From Desulfovibrio sp. (lineage in GTDB: Bacteria > Desulfobacterota > Desulfovibrionia > Desulfovibrionales > Desulfovibrionaceae): DNA of 8,228 nt. Within the stretch, counting starts at the first letter, position 1. Every line of letters starts with the position of its first letter. The notes below the pieces were generated by a model that was not told where the DNA came from, ran no database searches, and worked only from the letters and a program-made list of their open reading frames with translations. Location of the stretch: NCBI GenBank assembly GCA_009773975.1, contig VSMX01000099.1:1-8228 (forward strand), read 5' to 3'. Both the position numbers and the translations under genes were made by a program. Shown here piece after piece: positions 1 to 7,725 of this stretch.

Positions 1-5
1 AATCT

Positions 6-9
6 GGAG
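6..9 (+). promoter_or_regulatory. Ribosome binding site of the SrfC-like gene
   Basis: GGAG lies six bases before the ATG at 16. It supports that start over an extension to the left, although the frame has no stop between base 1 and the ATG. The site may lie inside or right after an upstream gene that is outside the window. Confidence 0.6.
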
Positions 10-15
10 AACGAA

Positions 16-2655
16 ATGGAACTTTCTGAATATTGTGAAAGTTTGGCAAAAGCCTGCGAAGATGCCGGTAACTGGGTAGGCAGAAATGAAGATGTGGTTC
101 GCAATGAAAAAGAAGGCCTCCTGAAAGAACTCAGGCGTGCCAAAAGGTCCTTCAAGCGTTGCGCCAGGGCTTCGTCACGAAAAATGTGCGCAGGCGTATT
201 TGGTCCGAGCCAGGCAGGCAAATCCTATCTCATATCCGCATTGGCCAGGGATGAAAACAATAACCTGAATGCGCTTTTCGGCAATGAAAGCCATGATTTC
301 ATAAGTGAGATCAATCCCGAAGGCGGCAAGGAATCCACAGGGCTTGTAACAAGATTTACCATGACGCGACCCAGGGATTTGCCGGATGGTTTTCCTGTCC
401 GGGTGCGTCTTCTATCCGAAACTGATATCGTAAAAATTATTGCCAATACATATTTTGCGGACTGTGAACTGAAGGAAGATCCCGGGAGTGATATAAAGGC
501 AACGCTCAAGACTCTTTCCGGGCGTCAGGGCAAGGGAGAATGTGTAATCGGGCTGGATGAAATGGAGGACTTGCGGGAATATCTTGCAAGGGACTTTCGT
601 TCAAAGGCAAGAGTCCAGGAACTGGAAAACAAGTATTGGGAACAGGCTCTCGTGCTCGGCCCCAAATTGTATCTTGAGGACAGAATACGGCTTTATTCGT
701 TGATCTGGGATGAAGTTGAAGAGTTCACCCAGTTATTGCGAACCTTGCTGAATGCCTTGTCCAGCCTTGGCTATGCGGAAAACGCTTATTGTCCTTTGTC
801 AGCATTGATTCCCAGGGAAACAAGCATAATCGACGTCAATACTTTGGAAGGAGTAAATGATCCAAAATCGGCGCCGCTTGATATTGTTACGCCAAAGGGA
901 ATTCGGACGTCCCTTCCCAGGTCTGTCATTGCCGCCCTTGTGGCGGAATTGACCATTGTAATGGAAGAAAAACCCGCGAAATATTTTGATTATACTGATC
1001 TTCTTGATTTTCCTGGCTATCGTTCGCGCTACAAAATTGATGATGTCCGCAAGGAACTGAAAAAAACAGGCATGCTCAAGGAAATGTTCCTGAGGGGCAA
1101 GGTAGCCTATCTTTTTCAACGATATAGCGCCGAAAATGAGTTGACGAGCATGTTGTTATGCATTGGCCCCAGTAATCAGGAAGTCCAGGATCTGCCCGGG
1201 GTAATTAATTCATGGATAGCTGTAACGCATGGTGAAAAGCCTGAAGACAGGGTAGGAAAGCTTGTATCCCTGTTCCTGATACTCACAAAGTTTGACCTTG
1301 AATTCGAGGATAAAAAGGGCGCGCCCACTCTGGAGACCCGTTGGGATAACAGGCTGCATGCCTCATTGCTGGATTTTTTTGGCAAGCAACATGATTGGCC
1401 AACGCAATGGACGCCCGGGCAGGGTTTTAATAATATTTTCTTTTTGCGAAATCCCAACTTTCGTTTTGATTCCGTCATGGATTATGTTGGGGACAAGGAG
1501 AAAGGCGTTCGTCCGCAGCGAGTGGAGTATGTGAAGAAGCTGCACGAGGCTTTCATGCATGGTCAGCTGGTACGCGAGCATATAAAAGATCCCGCGCGTG
1601 CCTGGAATGAAGCCATGCGCCTGAATGATGGCGGTATATCATATATCAGGGAAAGTCTTTCTCCATTGTGCGATCCTCAAATCAAAATCAGGCAGCTTCT
1701 CGGCAACGTCAATGAGACAAGAGAAGCAATTGCGCGCAGGTTGGCACCATTTTGGCAATCTGACGACAAGGAAGAATTGCGCAGGCAAAAATTGTTGCTG
1801 ATCCGCAACCTGTTTGCCAAACTCGGGCAGCTGGAAGCCTCCCAGCAGCGTCTTGGGCAGCTTTTGCGCGGTTTTACTGTTGATGATGCCGATATTTTTG
1901 ATCTTCATCAGGAAGCATCCAGACGCTACCTGGATATGAACGACCAGGAAGATAGCCAGGAAGCCCCTCCTGAAATTCTCCAGGTTGATGTAAATCTTGC
2001 CGAAGTTGATGTGGAGGCATGGAATCCTTTCATGCAACAGGACACCCCAGCGGATAATCCGGCCACACAAATGGAAAATGAACACAAGCTGGATGAATCC
2101 GATTTTTTTGCTTCCTATATTGAAAGTAAATGGATTGAAAAATTGCATTTAATGGCCAATGACCCCGGTTTGCAAAAATTTTTCATGTTGAGCGAAAAGG
2201 ACTTTTCAGATTTTGCCAGTGAATTGTCCACCGGCGCCGCAAGGCTTGGTTTACAGGAAGAAATGGCCGAAGCTTTTCGTAAGGTTGCGGCTTATGCCAA
2301 TACCAGGAAGGAGAGCATCGTTCGCAAACAGGCTGCGATTGCTGCGCAAATACTTAATAACTATGTGAACTGGCTTGGTTTTAATCCCTATTCGCAAAAA
2401 GAAAGCCAGCGCACCGTGCAAATGCCCAATGGCAATAGTGTGGTGGTATTTGAACCGCGAGTGCCAGACAATGGTTTACCAGAAATTGGCGATACAAGGG
2501 CGGACTGGACAAGACCATGGTTTGGCGACTGGCTCAATGCCCTTGCAGGCCTGATAATGGGTAATATCAATTACGATGGCAACCAGACATTTAATGTTGT
2601 TGAAAATGCCGCATTGGGAACCATTATCCGGAATTTATCCAGAACCATGGAATAA
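16..2655 (+). CDS. srfC: SrfC/Virul_Fac-family putative GTPase (large cytosolic P-loop protein)
   Basis: An 879-residue protein that I assign to the SrfC ('putative bacterial virulence factor') family from its size, layout and P-loop. The function of that family is not established. Visible GTPase-like motifs are a Walker A/G1 GPSQAGKS at residues 63-70, a threonine-bearing switch I candidate at about 107-115 (STGLVTRFT), a G3 motif DFPG at 331-334, and a G4 motif TKFD at 424-427 after a hydrophobic strand. G1 and G3 are about 265 residues apart, so a large, mostly helical insertion splits the nucleotide-binding domain. Residues 560-620 look helical, 639-690 form an acidic low-complexity linker, and 695-790 are again helical. 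There is no signal peptide or obvious membrane span, so it is probably cytosolic. GGAG at 6-9, six bases upstream, supports the ATG at 16. The frame is open to the left edge, so a start outside the window is possible. The next gene begins 12 bases after the stop. The family name is fairly secure; GTP rather than ATP binding is inferred from TKFD. Confidence 0.8.
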   Translation: MELSEYCESLAKACEDAGNWVGRNEDVVRNEKEGLLKELRRAKRSFKRCARASSRKMCAGVFGPSQAGKSYLISALARDENNNLNALFGNESHDFISEINPEGGKESTGLVTRFTMTRPRDLPDGFPVRVRLLSETDIVKIIANTYFADCELKEDPGSDIKATLKTLSGRQGKGECVIGLDEMEDLREYLARDFRSKARVQELENKYWEQALVLGPKLYLEDRIRLYSLIWDEVEEFTQLLRTLLNALSSLGYAENAYCPLSALIPRETSIIDVNTLEGVNDPKSAPLDIVTPKGIRTSLPRSVIAALVAELTIVMEEKPAKYFDYTDLLDFPGYRSRYKIDDVRKELKKTGMLKEMFLRGKVAYLFQRYSAENELTSMLLCIGPSNQEVQDLPGVINSWIAVTHGEKPEDRVGKLVSLFLILTKFDLEFEDKKGAPTLETRWDNRLHASLLDFFGKQHDWPTQWTPGQGFNNIFFLRNPNFRFDSVMDYVGDKEKGVRPQRVEYVKKLHEAFMHGQLVREHIKDPARAWNEAMRLNDGGISYIRESLSPLCDPQIKIRQLLGNVNETREAIARRLAPFWQSDDKEELRRQKLLLIRNLFAKLGQLEASQQRLGQLLRGFTVDDADIFDLHQEASRRYLDMNDQEDSQEAPPEILQVDVNLAEVDVEAWNPFMQQDTPADNPATQMENEHKLDESDFFASYIESKWIEKLHLMANDPGLQKFFMLSEKDFSDFASELSTGAARLGLQEEMAEAFRKVAAYANTRKESIVRKQAAIAAQILNNYVNWLGFNPYSQKESQRTVQMPNGNSVVVFEPRVPDNGLPEIGDTRADWTRPWFGDWLNALAGLIMGNINYDGNQTFNVVENAALGTIIRNLSRTME

Positions 2656-2667
2656 AAGGCTAATCTT

Positions 2668-3708
2668 ATGAAAATTATTTACGAAGACGATGCGATTTCC
2701 GGCGGTGGCCATGGCTATCTGGTCTTTTCAGACATGAAATTCCCGGCAGAGCCTTTAAGTTTTGCCATTATGCGTGCTTCGGATCATCAATATGCCACCG
2801 GAACACATGGAGCCTGGGGCGGAGAAAAAATCTTTCTACCTGTTGAAGAAAAACCGGGAAAGGATGGTTTGCTTCAGGTTTACATGGGGCCAGGAATAGT
2901 CAATGGACTCGATCCTCGAGAAACGTATGCCGTTATCCTGAAAGGCGCAGATGGAAAAGAGGAAAGGAAAATTCTGCAGATCAGGAATATAAGGTATAGT
3001 CCAGTAGAATCCCTTGATAATACTGGACGTTCCCATGAAAAAGAAGTTTCTCCCGAGGAAGTTAAACCTGCGCCAAAAATTCGGCTGGAGAAAAAAGAAG
3101 ATATGGTAAAAGAAAATACCGAACCTGTTTCGGAGCAAAAACTTCCTGATATGCCGGCTCCTCAGGACAGGAAAAAATCCGGTTTTTTGCGTTGGGTCAT
3201 TCTTGCCTTGCTCATTCTCGGTTGTCTGGTCTGGTATTTTCTGGACCCGCGCAAGGATCAGGAAAAAGATGTGATCCCACCAGCTGTTCCGGCAAAGTCT
3301 GCCGGGATTGAACAGCCAAAGCCTTCCACTTCACAAACTTCCGTGGCAGGGCCCCGCATATTTTTCAGGGGCAAGGAGGTTTCTCCCCCGGCAGCGGTAG
3401 CTCTTGTTCGCGAGTTGCCAAACAAAACAAAAACAGAACAGGATGAAATTTACAGGCTTCTGTATTTTGCGGCCCGGCATGGAGAAGCTTCCATACTGAT
3501 GGAATATGGCGCCTGTCTTGACCCGTCCCGGCCCGGGTGGGGAACCATAGGCAAAGACGCACCTTTGGCTTATGAAGCCTATACCAGAGCAAAGGCAAAA
3601 TTTCCCGAAGAAGCCGAAAAAGCCAGGCAGCAACTATTAAATTGGCTCAAGGAAAATGCTCCCCGCAATAACCAGGCAAAAGTCTGGCTGGAAGAAATTT
3701 ATAAATAA
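2668..3708 (+). CDS. Unrecognised bitopic inner-membrane protein with Sel1/TPR-like periplasmic tail
   Basis: A 346-residue protein that I do not recognise as a named family. Residues 1-112 look like a compact beta-rich domain, starting with a glycine-rich turn (SGGGHG, 11-16). Residues 113-172 form a charged Lys/Glu/Pro-rich linker ending in basic residues (DRKK, 167-170). A single hydrophobic segment at about 173-192 is the only membrane span. With no signal peptide and positive charge on its N-terminal side, the likely topology is head in the cytosol and tail in the periplasm. A Pro/Ser/Thr-rich stretch follows (about 203-228). The tail, about 255-345, is helical and resembles Sel1/TPR repeats, with small-residue helices such as FAARHGEASILMEYG and AYEAYTRAKA. 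It starts 12 bases after the SrfC-like gene, behind a weak AAAAGG, so the two are almost surely co-transcribed. The topology would suit a connector between the periplasmic VWA/FGE-like proteins and the cytosolic GTPase; that role is inference. Confidence 0.82.
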   Translation: MKIIYEDDAISGGGHGYLVFSDMKFPAEPLSFAIMRASDHQYATGTHGAWGGEKIFLPVEEKPGKDGLLQVYMGPGIVNGLDPRETYAVILKGADGKEERKILQIRNIRYSPVESLDNTGRSHEKEVSPEEVKPAPKIRLEKKEDMVKENTEPVSEQKLPDMPAPQDRKKSGFLRWVILALLILGCLVWYFLDPRKDQEKDVIPPAVPAKSAGIEQPKPSTSQTSVAGPRIFFRGKEVSPPAAVALVRELPNKTKTEQDEIYRLLYFAARHGEASILMEYGACLDPSRPGWGTIGKDAPLAYEAYTRAKAKFPEEAEKARQQLLNWLKENAPRNNQAKVWLEEIYK

Positions 3709-3773
3709 ATCATGTAATTGAAAGCCGAATTGCGCGGTGTGCATTTCTATTACGAGATAATAATGGAGTAACA
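3709..3773 (+). other. 65-bp gap, the longest non-coding stretch in the window
   Basis: This is the only gap of note in the cluster. It ends with a good ribosome binding site. A GATAAT at 3756-3761 resembles a -10 box, but the nearest -35-like hexamers (TTGAAA at 3718, TTGCGC at 3730) are at poor spacing. I see no convincing hairpin terminator. The operon probably reads through, though a weak internal promoter cannot be excluded. Confidence 0.4.
3765..3768 (+). promoter_or_regulatory. Ribosome binding site of the VWA gene
   Basis: GGAG sits five bases before the ATG at 3774. It fixes that start, and the signal peptide begins immediately after it. Confidence 0.75.
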
Positions 3774-5771
3774 ATGGCGCATAAGATAACCCGAATTATA
3801 TGCCTGATTTTTGTATGTTTTTTTTGCATCCACGCGGCAGATGCCTTTGCGATGGAGCCTTTGCTTCAAGAGGGCAAAAAAAGTGTTTATCAGCGAGTCG
3901 TAACTCATCCAGGGGCCAGGCTTTTTGCCGGTCCAGAAGATAAAGCCGAAATTTTGCGCGATCCCCTCGCAACCTTTACTGTAATGTATATCTATGATCG
4001 ACAGGGGGACAGGCTGAAAGTTGGGACGAGCAGCGACAAACCAGATGGCTGGGTTAACAAGGGTGAAATAACCGAATGGCCGCAAGCCATTACAATGGTT
4101 TTTACAGACCGCACTGGCCGGGATCCTGTTTTGTTTTTTCGGGAACATGATGCCCTGGAAGATGTCTGTCGCGCGGAAGATATCGCCACCATGCTGGAAA
4201 AATATAGAAAAGAACTGCAAGAAAAAGGAAAAAACTTGCCTGCAAATTTTCCTGTGGTAGCAAGCGAACCTTCGGCAACCGCTGTTTCGGAGAAGAATTT
4301 CTATTTGTTGCCTGTTCTTTCAATCGACAATCAATTTTATGGCCAGAATGGCCCAAGATTGATTGAAGTAGCCTCTATCAATCCTGGCCTCGGTAAAGAC
4401 GGAAATACGGGTAAAAGCATTGATAAAAATGCGGAATCCGATTTCAGGACAGGCTTTGCCTTTATCATAGATACTACAATTTCGATGAAGCCTTATATCG
4501 ATCAGACTCTTGATCTTGTTCGCAAATTGTATGATAAACTGGAAAAAAGTCCATACGCGGATAAAATTGCTTTCGCCGTTGTCGCATTTCGCAATAACAA
4601 GGAGCGTACACCCGGAATAGAATATACGGCAAAGATAATCAGTGATTTTACGACTGCGAAGGATCGTAAACGGCTTGAAGATGCCCTGGCCAATGTAAAG
4701 GAAGCAACTGTTTCAACCCATGACATAAATGAAGATTCCTTTGCCGGTGTCAAGGAAGCCGTGGACAATCTTTCCTGGCAGGATTACGGCAGCCGGGTAA
4801 TGATGATGGTTACGGACGCAGGGCCTCTCGGCGCAGGGGATCCGGCCTCGGCAACTGGACTTTCTCCAGAAACACTGGCTGATTATTTGAAAACAAACAG
4901 GATTTATCTTACCGCCTTGCATGTTAAAAATCCGCGCCGGAGCAAGGATAACCAGGCTTATGCCGCGGATGCTTACAGAACTTTGACAAAACAGAGCGAT
5001 AATCAGGCAAGCTACATAGCCCTGGATGGCGCGACTCCCGCAAAAGGCGCAAAAGCTTTTGATTCGGCTGCAACGGTATTGGCCAATTCCTATGCAAAAG
5101 TTGTTGAAGCCACAGCTCAGGGAAAATTGCTCAAACCTGCCCAAATTGCCCGGACAAGCAAAAATCTTACTCCTGAAGAAGAAGCCAGAAGAATTGCCGC
5201 GTCCACCGGCTATGCAATGCAATTGCAGTTTTTTGGAAACCAGCTGAAAGCCCAGGCCCCTGAAATTGTTAATGCCTGGATTGCGGACTCGGATATGGAA
5301 AAGCTGGCCGATCATCCGGATGACGCGCCCCTTCTGGCTGTTGAACCCGCGGTTTTGCTTACAAAAGGCCAACTGAGCAACCTTTACAAGCAGCTTAAGC
5401 TTTTGCTCGAAGGAAGTGAAAATGCCTTTTTGAATGGCGATACTGACCTTTTTGCGCAAATTTCTTCTGCCGCCGCTCAAATGAGCAGGGATCCAAACCA
5501 ATTCTCCCTCCATCCTGATCGCAATCTGGCAGAAAATGGTTTGCTGGATGAGGTGCTTGATGGTTTGCCCTATAAGAGTACTATTGGAACAATGACCCGC
5601 AAGGATTGGGAAGATATGTCCACTGGACAGAGGGACGCATTCATAAGGAGAATTAAAAGCCTTATTGCACGGTACGAAGCTTATGACAAGGATGCCACCC
5701 ATTGGGAAAGCTTTGGTTCGCCAAATCCTAACGACTGGGTCTACCGCGTCCCATTAAGTATGTTGCCCTGA
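3774..5771 (+). CDS. Secreted VWA-domain protein resembling the periplasmic part of PpkA (kinase domain absent)
   Basis: A 665-residue protein. Residues 1-26 are a Sec signal peptide: a basic start, a hydrophobic core at 8-19, and an AFA cleavage site before Met27. There is no lipobox and no later membrane span, so the mature protein should be soluble in the periplasm. Residues about 40-100 look like an SH3-type beta barrel (LFAGP near 50-54, GWVN at 92-95). A VWA domain covers about 227-450. Its MIDAS motif DTTIS is intact at 233-237, a candidate second-site threonine lies near 312-315, and the MVTDAG strand at 345-350 supplies the third acidic position. The C-terminal 455-665 is helical, then ends with LDGLPYKS at 595-602 and a WVYRVPLSMLP tail. 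From memory, these resemble the end of the T6SS kinase PpkA. PpkA proteins carry an N-terminal Ser/Thr kinase and a membrane span; neither is here. The stop overlaps the next gene's start by one base. Secreted VWA is firm; kinship to PpkA is moderate. Confidence 0.85.
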   Translation: MAHKITRIICLIFVCFFCIHAADAFAMEPLLQEGKKSVYQRVVTHPGARLFAGPEDKAEILRDPLATFTVMYIYDRQGDRLKVGTSSDKPDGWVNKGEITEWPQAITMVFTDRTGRDPVLFFREHDALEDVCRAEDIATMLEKYRKELQEKGKNLPANFPVVASEPSATAVSEKNFYLLPVLSIDNQFYGQNGPRLIEVASINPGLGKDGNTGKSIDKNAESDFRTGFAFIIDTTISMKPYIDQTLDLVRKLYDKLEKSPYADKIAFAVVAFRNNKERTPGIEYTAKIISDFTTAKDRKRLEDALANVKEATVSTHDINEDSFAGVKEAVDNLSWQDYGSRVMMMVTDAGPLGAGDPASATGLSPETLADYLKTNRIYLTALHVKNPRRSKDNQAYAADAYRTLTKQSDNQASYIALDGATPAKGAKAFDSAATVLANSYAKVVEATAQGKLLKPAQIARTSKNLTPEEEARRIAASTGYAMQLQFFGNQLKAQAPEIVNAWIADSDMEKLADHPDDAPLLAVEPAVLLTKGQLSNLYKQLKLLLEGSENAFLNGDTDLFAQISSAAAQMSRDPNQFSLHPDRNLAENGLLDEVLDGLPYKSTIGTMTRKDWEDMSTGQRDAFIRRIKSLIARYEAYDKDATHWESFGSPNPNDWVYRVPLSMLP

Positions 5772-5773
5772 TG
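5769..5773 (+). promoter_or_regulatory. TGATG stop/start junction without a Shine-Dalgarno
   Basis: The TGA of the VWA gene (5769-5771) shares its last base with the ATG of the ATPase gene (5771-5773). The bases just upstream contain no purine-rich ribosome site. Translation of the ATPase therefore probably depends on ribosomes finishing the VWA gene, which would tie the amounts of the two proteins together. Confidence 0.55.
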
Positions 5774-6508
5774 TTGTACAATATTGAAAATTTGATCAAA
5801 CGCCGCAGTCGGGGGCAGGGTTATTGCCTTCTGATACGCAGCCTCAAGATAGAACATGGCGAGCGTATTGCCATTACCGGTCCCTCCGGTTGCGGCAAAA
5901 GCACTGTGCTGGATACGCTTGGGCTGGCCCTTCGCCCCGATGAGGCTGAGAGGTTTGATTTTTTGCCATGCGAAAATTGCGGGCTTCCTGTAGCGGTAAT
6001 GGATTTGTGGCAACAGAAGGATCTGGATAGCCTTGCTGATTTGCGATTGCGTTACATGGGCTATGTGCTGCAATCCGGTGAATTGTTGCCATTCCTTGAT
6101 GTTGTCGAAAATATGACGCTTACGGCGCGCCTTGCCGGAATACCCAAAAACGAAGCCTTCACAGATGCAGGCCATTTGGCAAACAGTCTTTGTGTGGCGC
6201 ATCTTCTTTCCGCAATGCCGAATACCTTGTCTTTCGGGGAGCGGCAGCGGGTTGCCATTGTCCGGGCCCTGGTCAGCAGGCCAGTAGTGATTTTGGCTGA
6301 TGAACCAACCGCTTCACTCGACCCATTGCATGCGGACAAGGTAATGGAAGCCTTTTTAACAGCAGTGGAGGAGTATGGCTCGACTCTTGTTCTTGTAACC
6401 CATAATGCTTCCTGGGCAAAAAAAGGCGGCCTTCGTGAATTGCCTTTCAGACTTGAAAAAAACGATGATGGCCTGATGGCCATTCTGGATGATGGCAGGG
6501 ATTCATAA
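5771..6508 (+). CDS. ABC transporter ATPase, LolD/MacB type (TagT-like)
   Basis: A 245-residue nucleotide-binding subunit of normal length. Motifs in order are Walker A GPSGCGKST (37-45), Q-loop Q101 in VLQSGELLP, signature LSFGERQR (153-160, where the consensus is LSGGQ), Walker B VVILADEP (172-179, catalytic Glu178), D-loop SLDP (182-185) and H-loop His211. All catalytic residues are present, so it should hydrolyse ATP. Two oddities are the degenerate signature and a Cys pair (CENC, 67-70) in an extra segment between Walker A and the Q-loop. Its partner is the FtsX-type permease encoded next, whose start shares one base with this stop. This pairing with a VWA protein and an FGE-like protein is that of TagT in the P. 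aeruginosa threonine phosphorylation pathway. LolD-, MacB- and FtsE-like ATPases look alike, so the TagT link rests on context. Confidence 0.92.
   Translation: MLYNIENLIKRRSRGQGYCLLIRSLKIEHGERIAITGPSGCGKSTVLDTLGLALRPDEAERFDFLPCENCGLPVAVMDLWQQKDLDSLADLRLRYMGYVLQSGELLPFLDVVENMTLTARLAGIPKNEAFTDAGHLANSLCVAHLLSAMPNTLSFGERQRVAIVRALVSRPVVILADEPTASLDPLHADKVMEAFLTAVEEYGSTLVLVTHNASWAKKGGLRELPFRLEKNDDGLMAILDDGRDS
6497..6500 (+). promoter_or_regulatory. Ribosome binding site of the permease gene
   Basis: AGGG within the end of the ATPase gene lies seven bases before the ATG at 6508. That ATG shares its A with the ATPase stop codon (TAATG). It supports the start and suggests coupled translation of the two transporter subunits. 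Confidence 0.6.
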
Positions 6509-7725
6509 TGATCGAGAAATGCTTTTTGGCTGCGGTATTGGCATTCAAGGACTGGCATTATGAAAAATCCCTGTCTTTTTGCGCTGTCCTGGCGCTTGCC
6601 AGCATGCTTGTGCCCATTCTTTCCCTGATGGGCGTAAAAAACGGCGTTATTTCGACCATGCGCGAACGGCTCCTGGAAGACCCCATGATTTTGATTATTA
6701 CACCAAAGAGTGATGCCGGTAAATATGATGCCGAATTTATCAGGAATCTTTCCAATCTTCCAGGAGCGGCCTTTGCAATTGGCAGGACAAGAGAGACTAC
6801 AACAGATGTTACATTTGTCAATGAAAGGAGCGGCACAGTAAGTATTGGTCTTGAACCGGCTGCAAAAGGTGAACCTGTTTTGGCTCATTTTTCCATAATG
6901 GCTCCTGAAGATGGCAAGCAGCCACAAATAGTTTTGTCTGCTTCCGCGGCAAAAAAATTGGCTGTTCAAAAAGACAGCGTCGTTACAGCCAGACTGGGTA
7001 GACGCACCCCTCAGGGAAAGTTTGAATCCGAAAAAATCAATTTTCTGGTATCAGGAATTTTGCCTCGCGAAGCCGGGGACAGGGTAATGGGCTTTGTGCC
7101 ACTTCAGGTTATGGAAGATATGGAAGATTTTCGGGATTATATTGAAGTCCCCGAAAGGGAATTTTCAGGAAATCCAAAAAGTTCCAATAAAAATTATGCA
7201 TCTTTTCGACTATATGCGAAAAATCTGGATGCGGTTGAAAATCTGGCCAATGAATTGGCAGGAATGCGGATTGAAACAATAACAAGAGCCAGGGAAATTG
7301 CCGGCATCAGGCAACTTGAGGAAGCGACAAATCAGGTAATATTAATAATTTCCATTGCCGTAGGGGCAGGATTCATTGCCTTCACATTAAGTTCCGCAAA
7401 AGGAGCTGTTGCCAGAAAAAAAAGAATGTTGGGCATGTTAAGATTGCTTGGCTTCCCTTCGCTGGCACTGACTCTGTATCCCGTTGTCCAGGCAATGCTT
7501 ATTGCTCTCTGCGGCCTTGTTTTATCCTTTATTCTTTATGCTGTTGTCAGCTATTCAATTGGAAATGCCTTCAGCCAGCAGGGAACGTTAGCCTGCAGGC
7601 TTGCTCCTGCGGATATTATTCTTGTGGTCGGTTCGGTTATTGTTCTTTCACTTCTCGCAACAATCCGATCAGCCTGTGTTGCGGGAAATATGGAACCATC
7701 TTCTGTAATCAGGGATAATGGATGA
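6508..7725 (+). CDS. FtsX/MacB-type ABC permease (TagS-like)
   Basis: A 405-residue inner-membrane protein with the layout of MacB/LolCE/FtsX permeases. The first span is at about 22-43, a large periplasmic domain covers about 44-275, and three C-terminal spans lie at about 276-297, 321-347 and 366-387. The cytosolic loop between spans 2 and 3 (RKKRMLGMLRLLGFP, 303-317) matches the coupling-helix region that contacts the ATPase in this superfamily. MacB has its ATPase fused to the same chain; here the ATPase is a separate, overlapping gene, as in LolCDE and TagST. Such transporters often act as mechanical transducers across the membrane instead of moving a substrate through it. No membrane-fusion protein or outer-membrane channel is encoded in the window, so a MacAB-TolC-like efflux pump is not supported. 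The next gene overlaps the stop by four bases. The fold is confident; the TagS assignment is from context. Confidence 0.9.
   Translation: MIEKCFLAAVLAFKDWHYEKSLSFCAVLALASMLVPILSLMGVKNGVISTMRERLLEDPMILIITPKSDAGKYDAEFIRNLSNLPGAAFAIGRTRETTTDVTFVNERSGTVSIGLEPAAKGEPVLAHFSIMAPEDGKQPQIVLSASAAKKLAVQKDSVVTARLGRRTPQGKFESEKINFLVSGILPREAGDRVMGFVPLQVMEDMEDFRDYIEVPEREFSGNPKSSNKNYASFRLYAKNLDAVENLANELAGMRIETITRAREIAGIRQLEEATNQVILIISIAVGAGFIAFTLSSAKGAVARKKRMLGMLRLLGFPSLALTLYPVVQAMLIALCGLVLSFILYAVVSYSIGNAFSQQGTLACRLAPADIILVVGSVIVLSLLATIRSACVAGNMEPSSVIRDNG
7711..7714 (+). promoter_or_regulatory. Ribosome binding site of the FGE-like gene
   Basis: AGGG lies seven bases before the ATG at 7722, favouring that start over the in-frame ATG at 7728. 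The 7722 ATG overlaps the permease stop as ATGA. Either start leaves a working signal peptide. Confidence 0.55.

Noticed and set aside
1292..1534. Overlapping 80-codon frame on the + strand within the SrfC-like gene
   Set aside because: It sits entirely inside a gene with clear GTPase motifs, the product has no domain signal, and no ribosome site was noted.
3718..3761. Possible sigma-70 promoter in the 65-bp gap
   Set aside because: GATAAT at 3756 is a fair -10 box, but TTGCGC at 3730 and TTGAAA at 3718 give spacings of about 20 and over 30 bases. It was not supported strongly enough to call.
4713..5702. Long open frame (329 codons) on the - strand inside the VWA gene
   Set aside because: It lies wholly opposite a well-supported gene with a VWA motif. 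Its translation is rich in Cys, Ile and Arg with no domain pattern, typical of an antisense shadow.
6061..6969. Long open frame (302 codons) on the - strand across the ATPase/permease junction
   Set aside because: It opposes two genes with clear ABC motifs, and the product shows no recognisable domain and shadow-like composition.
5771..7725. MacAB-type efflux or LolCDE lipoprotein export
   Set aside because: The folds fit, but there is no MacA-like adaptor, no outer-membrane channel and no second Lol permease. The VWA and FGE-like neighbours fit a TagTS-type transducer better.
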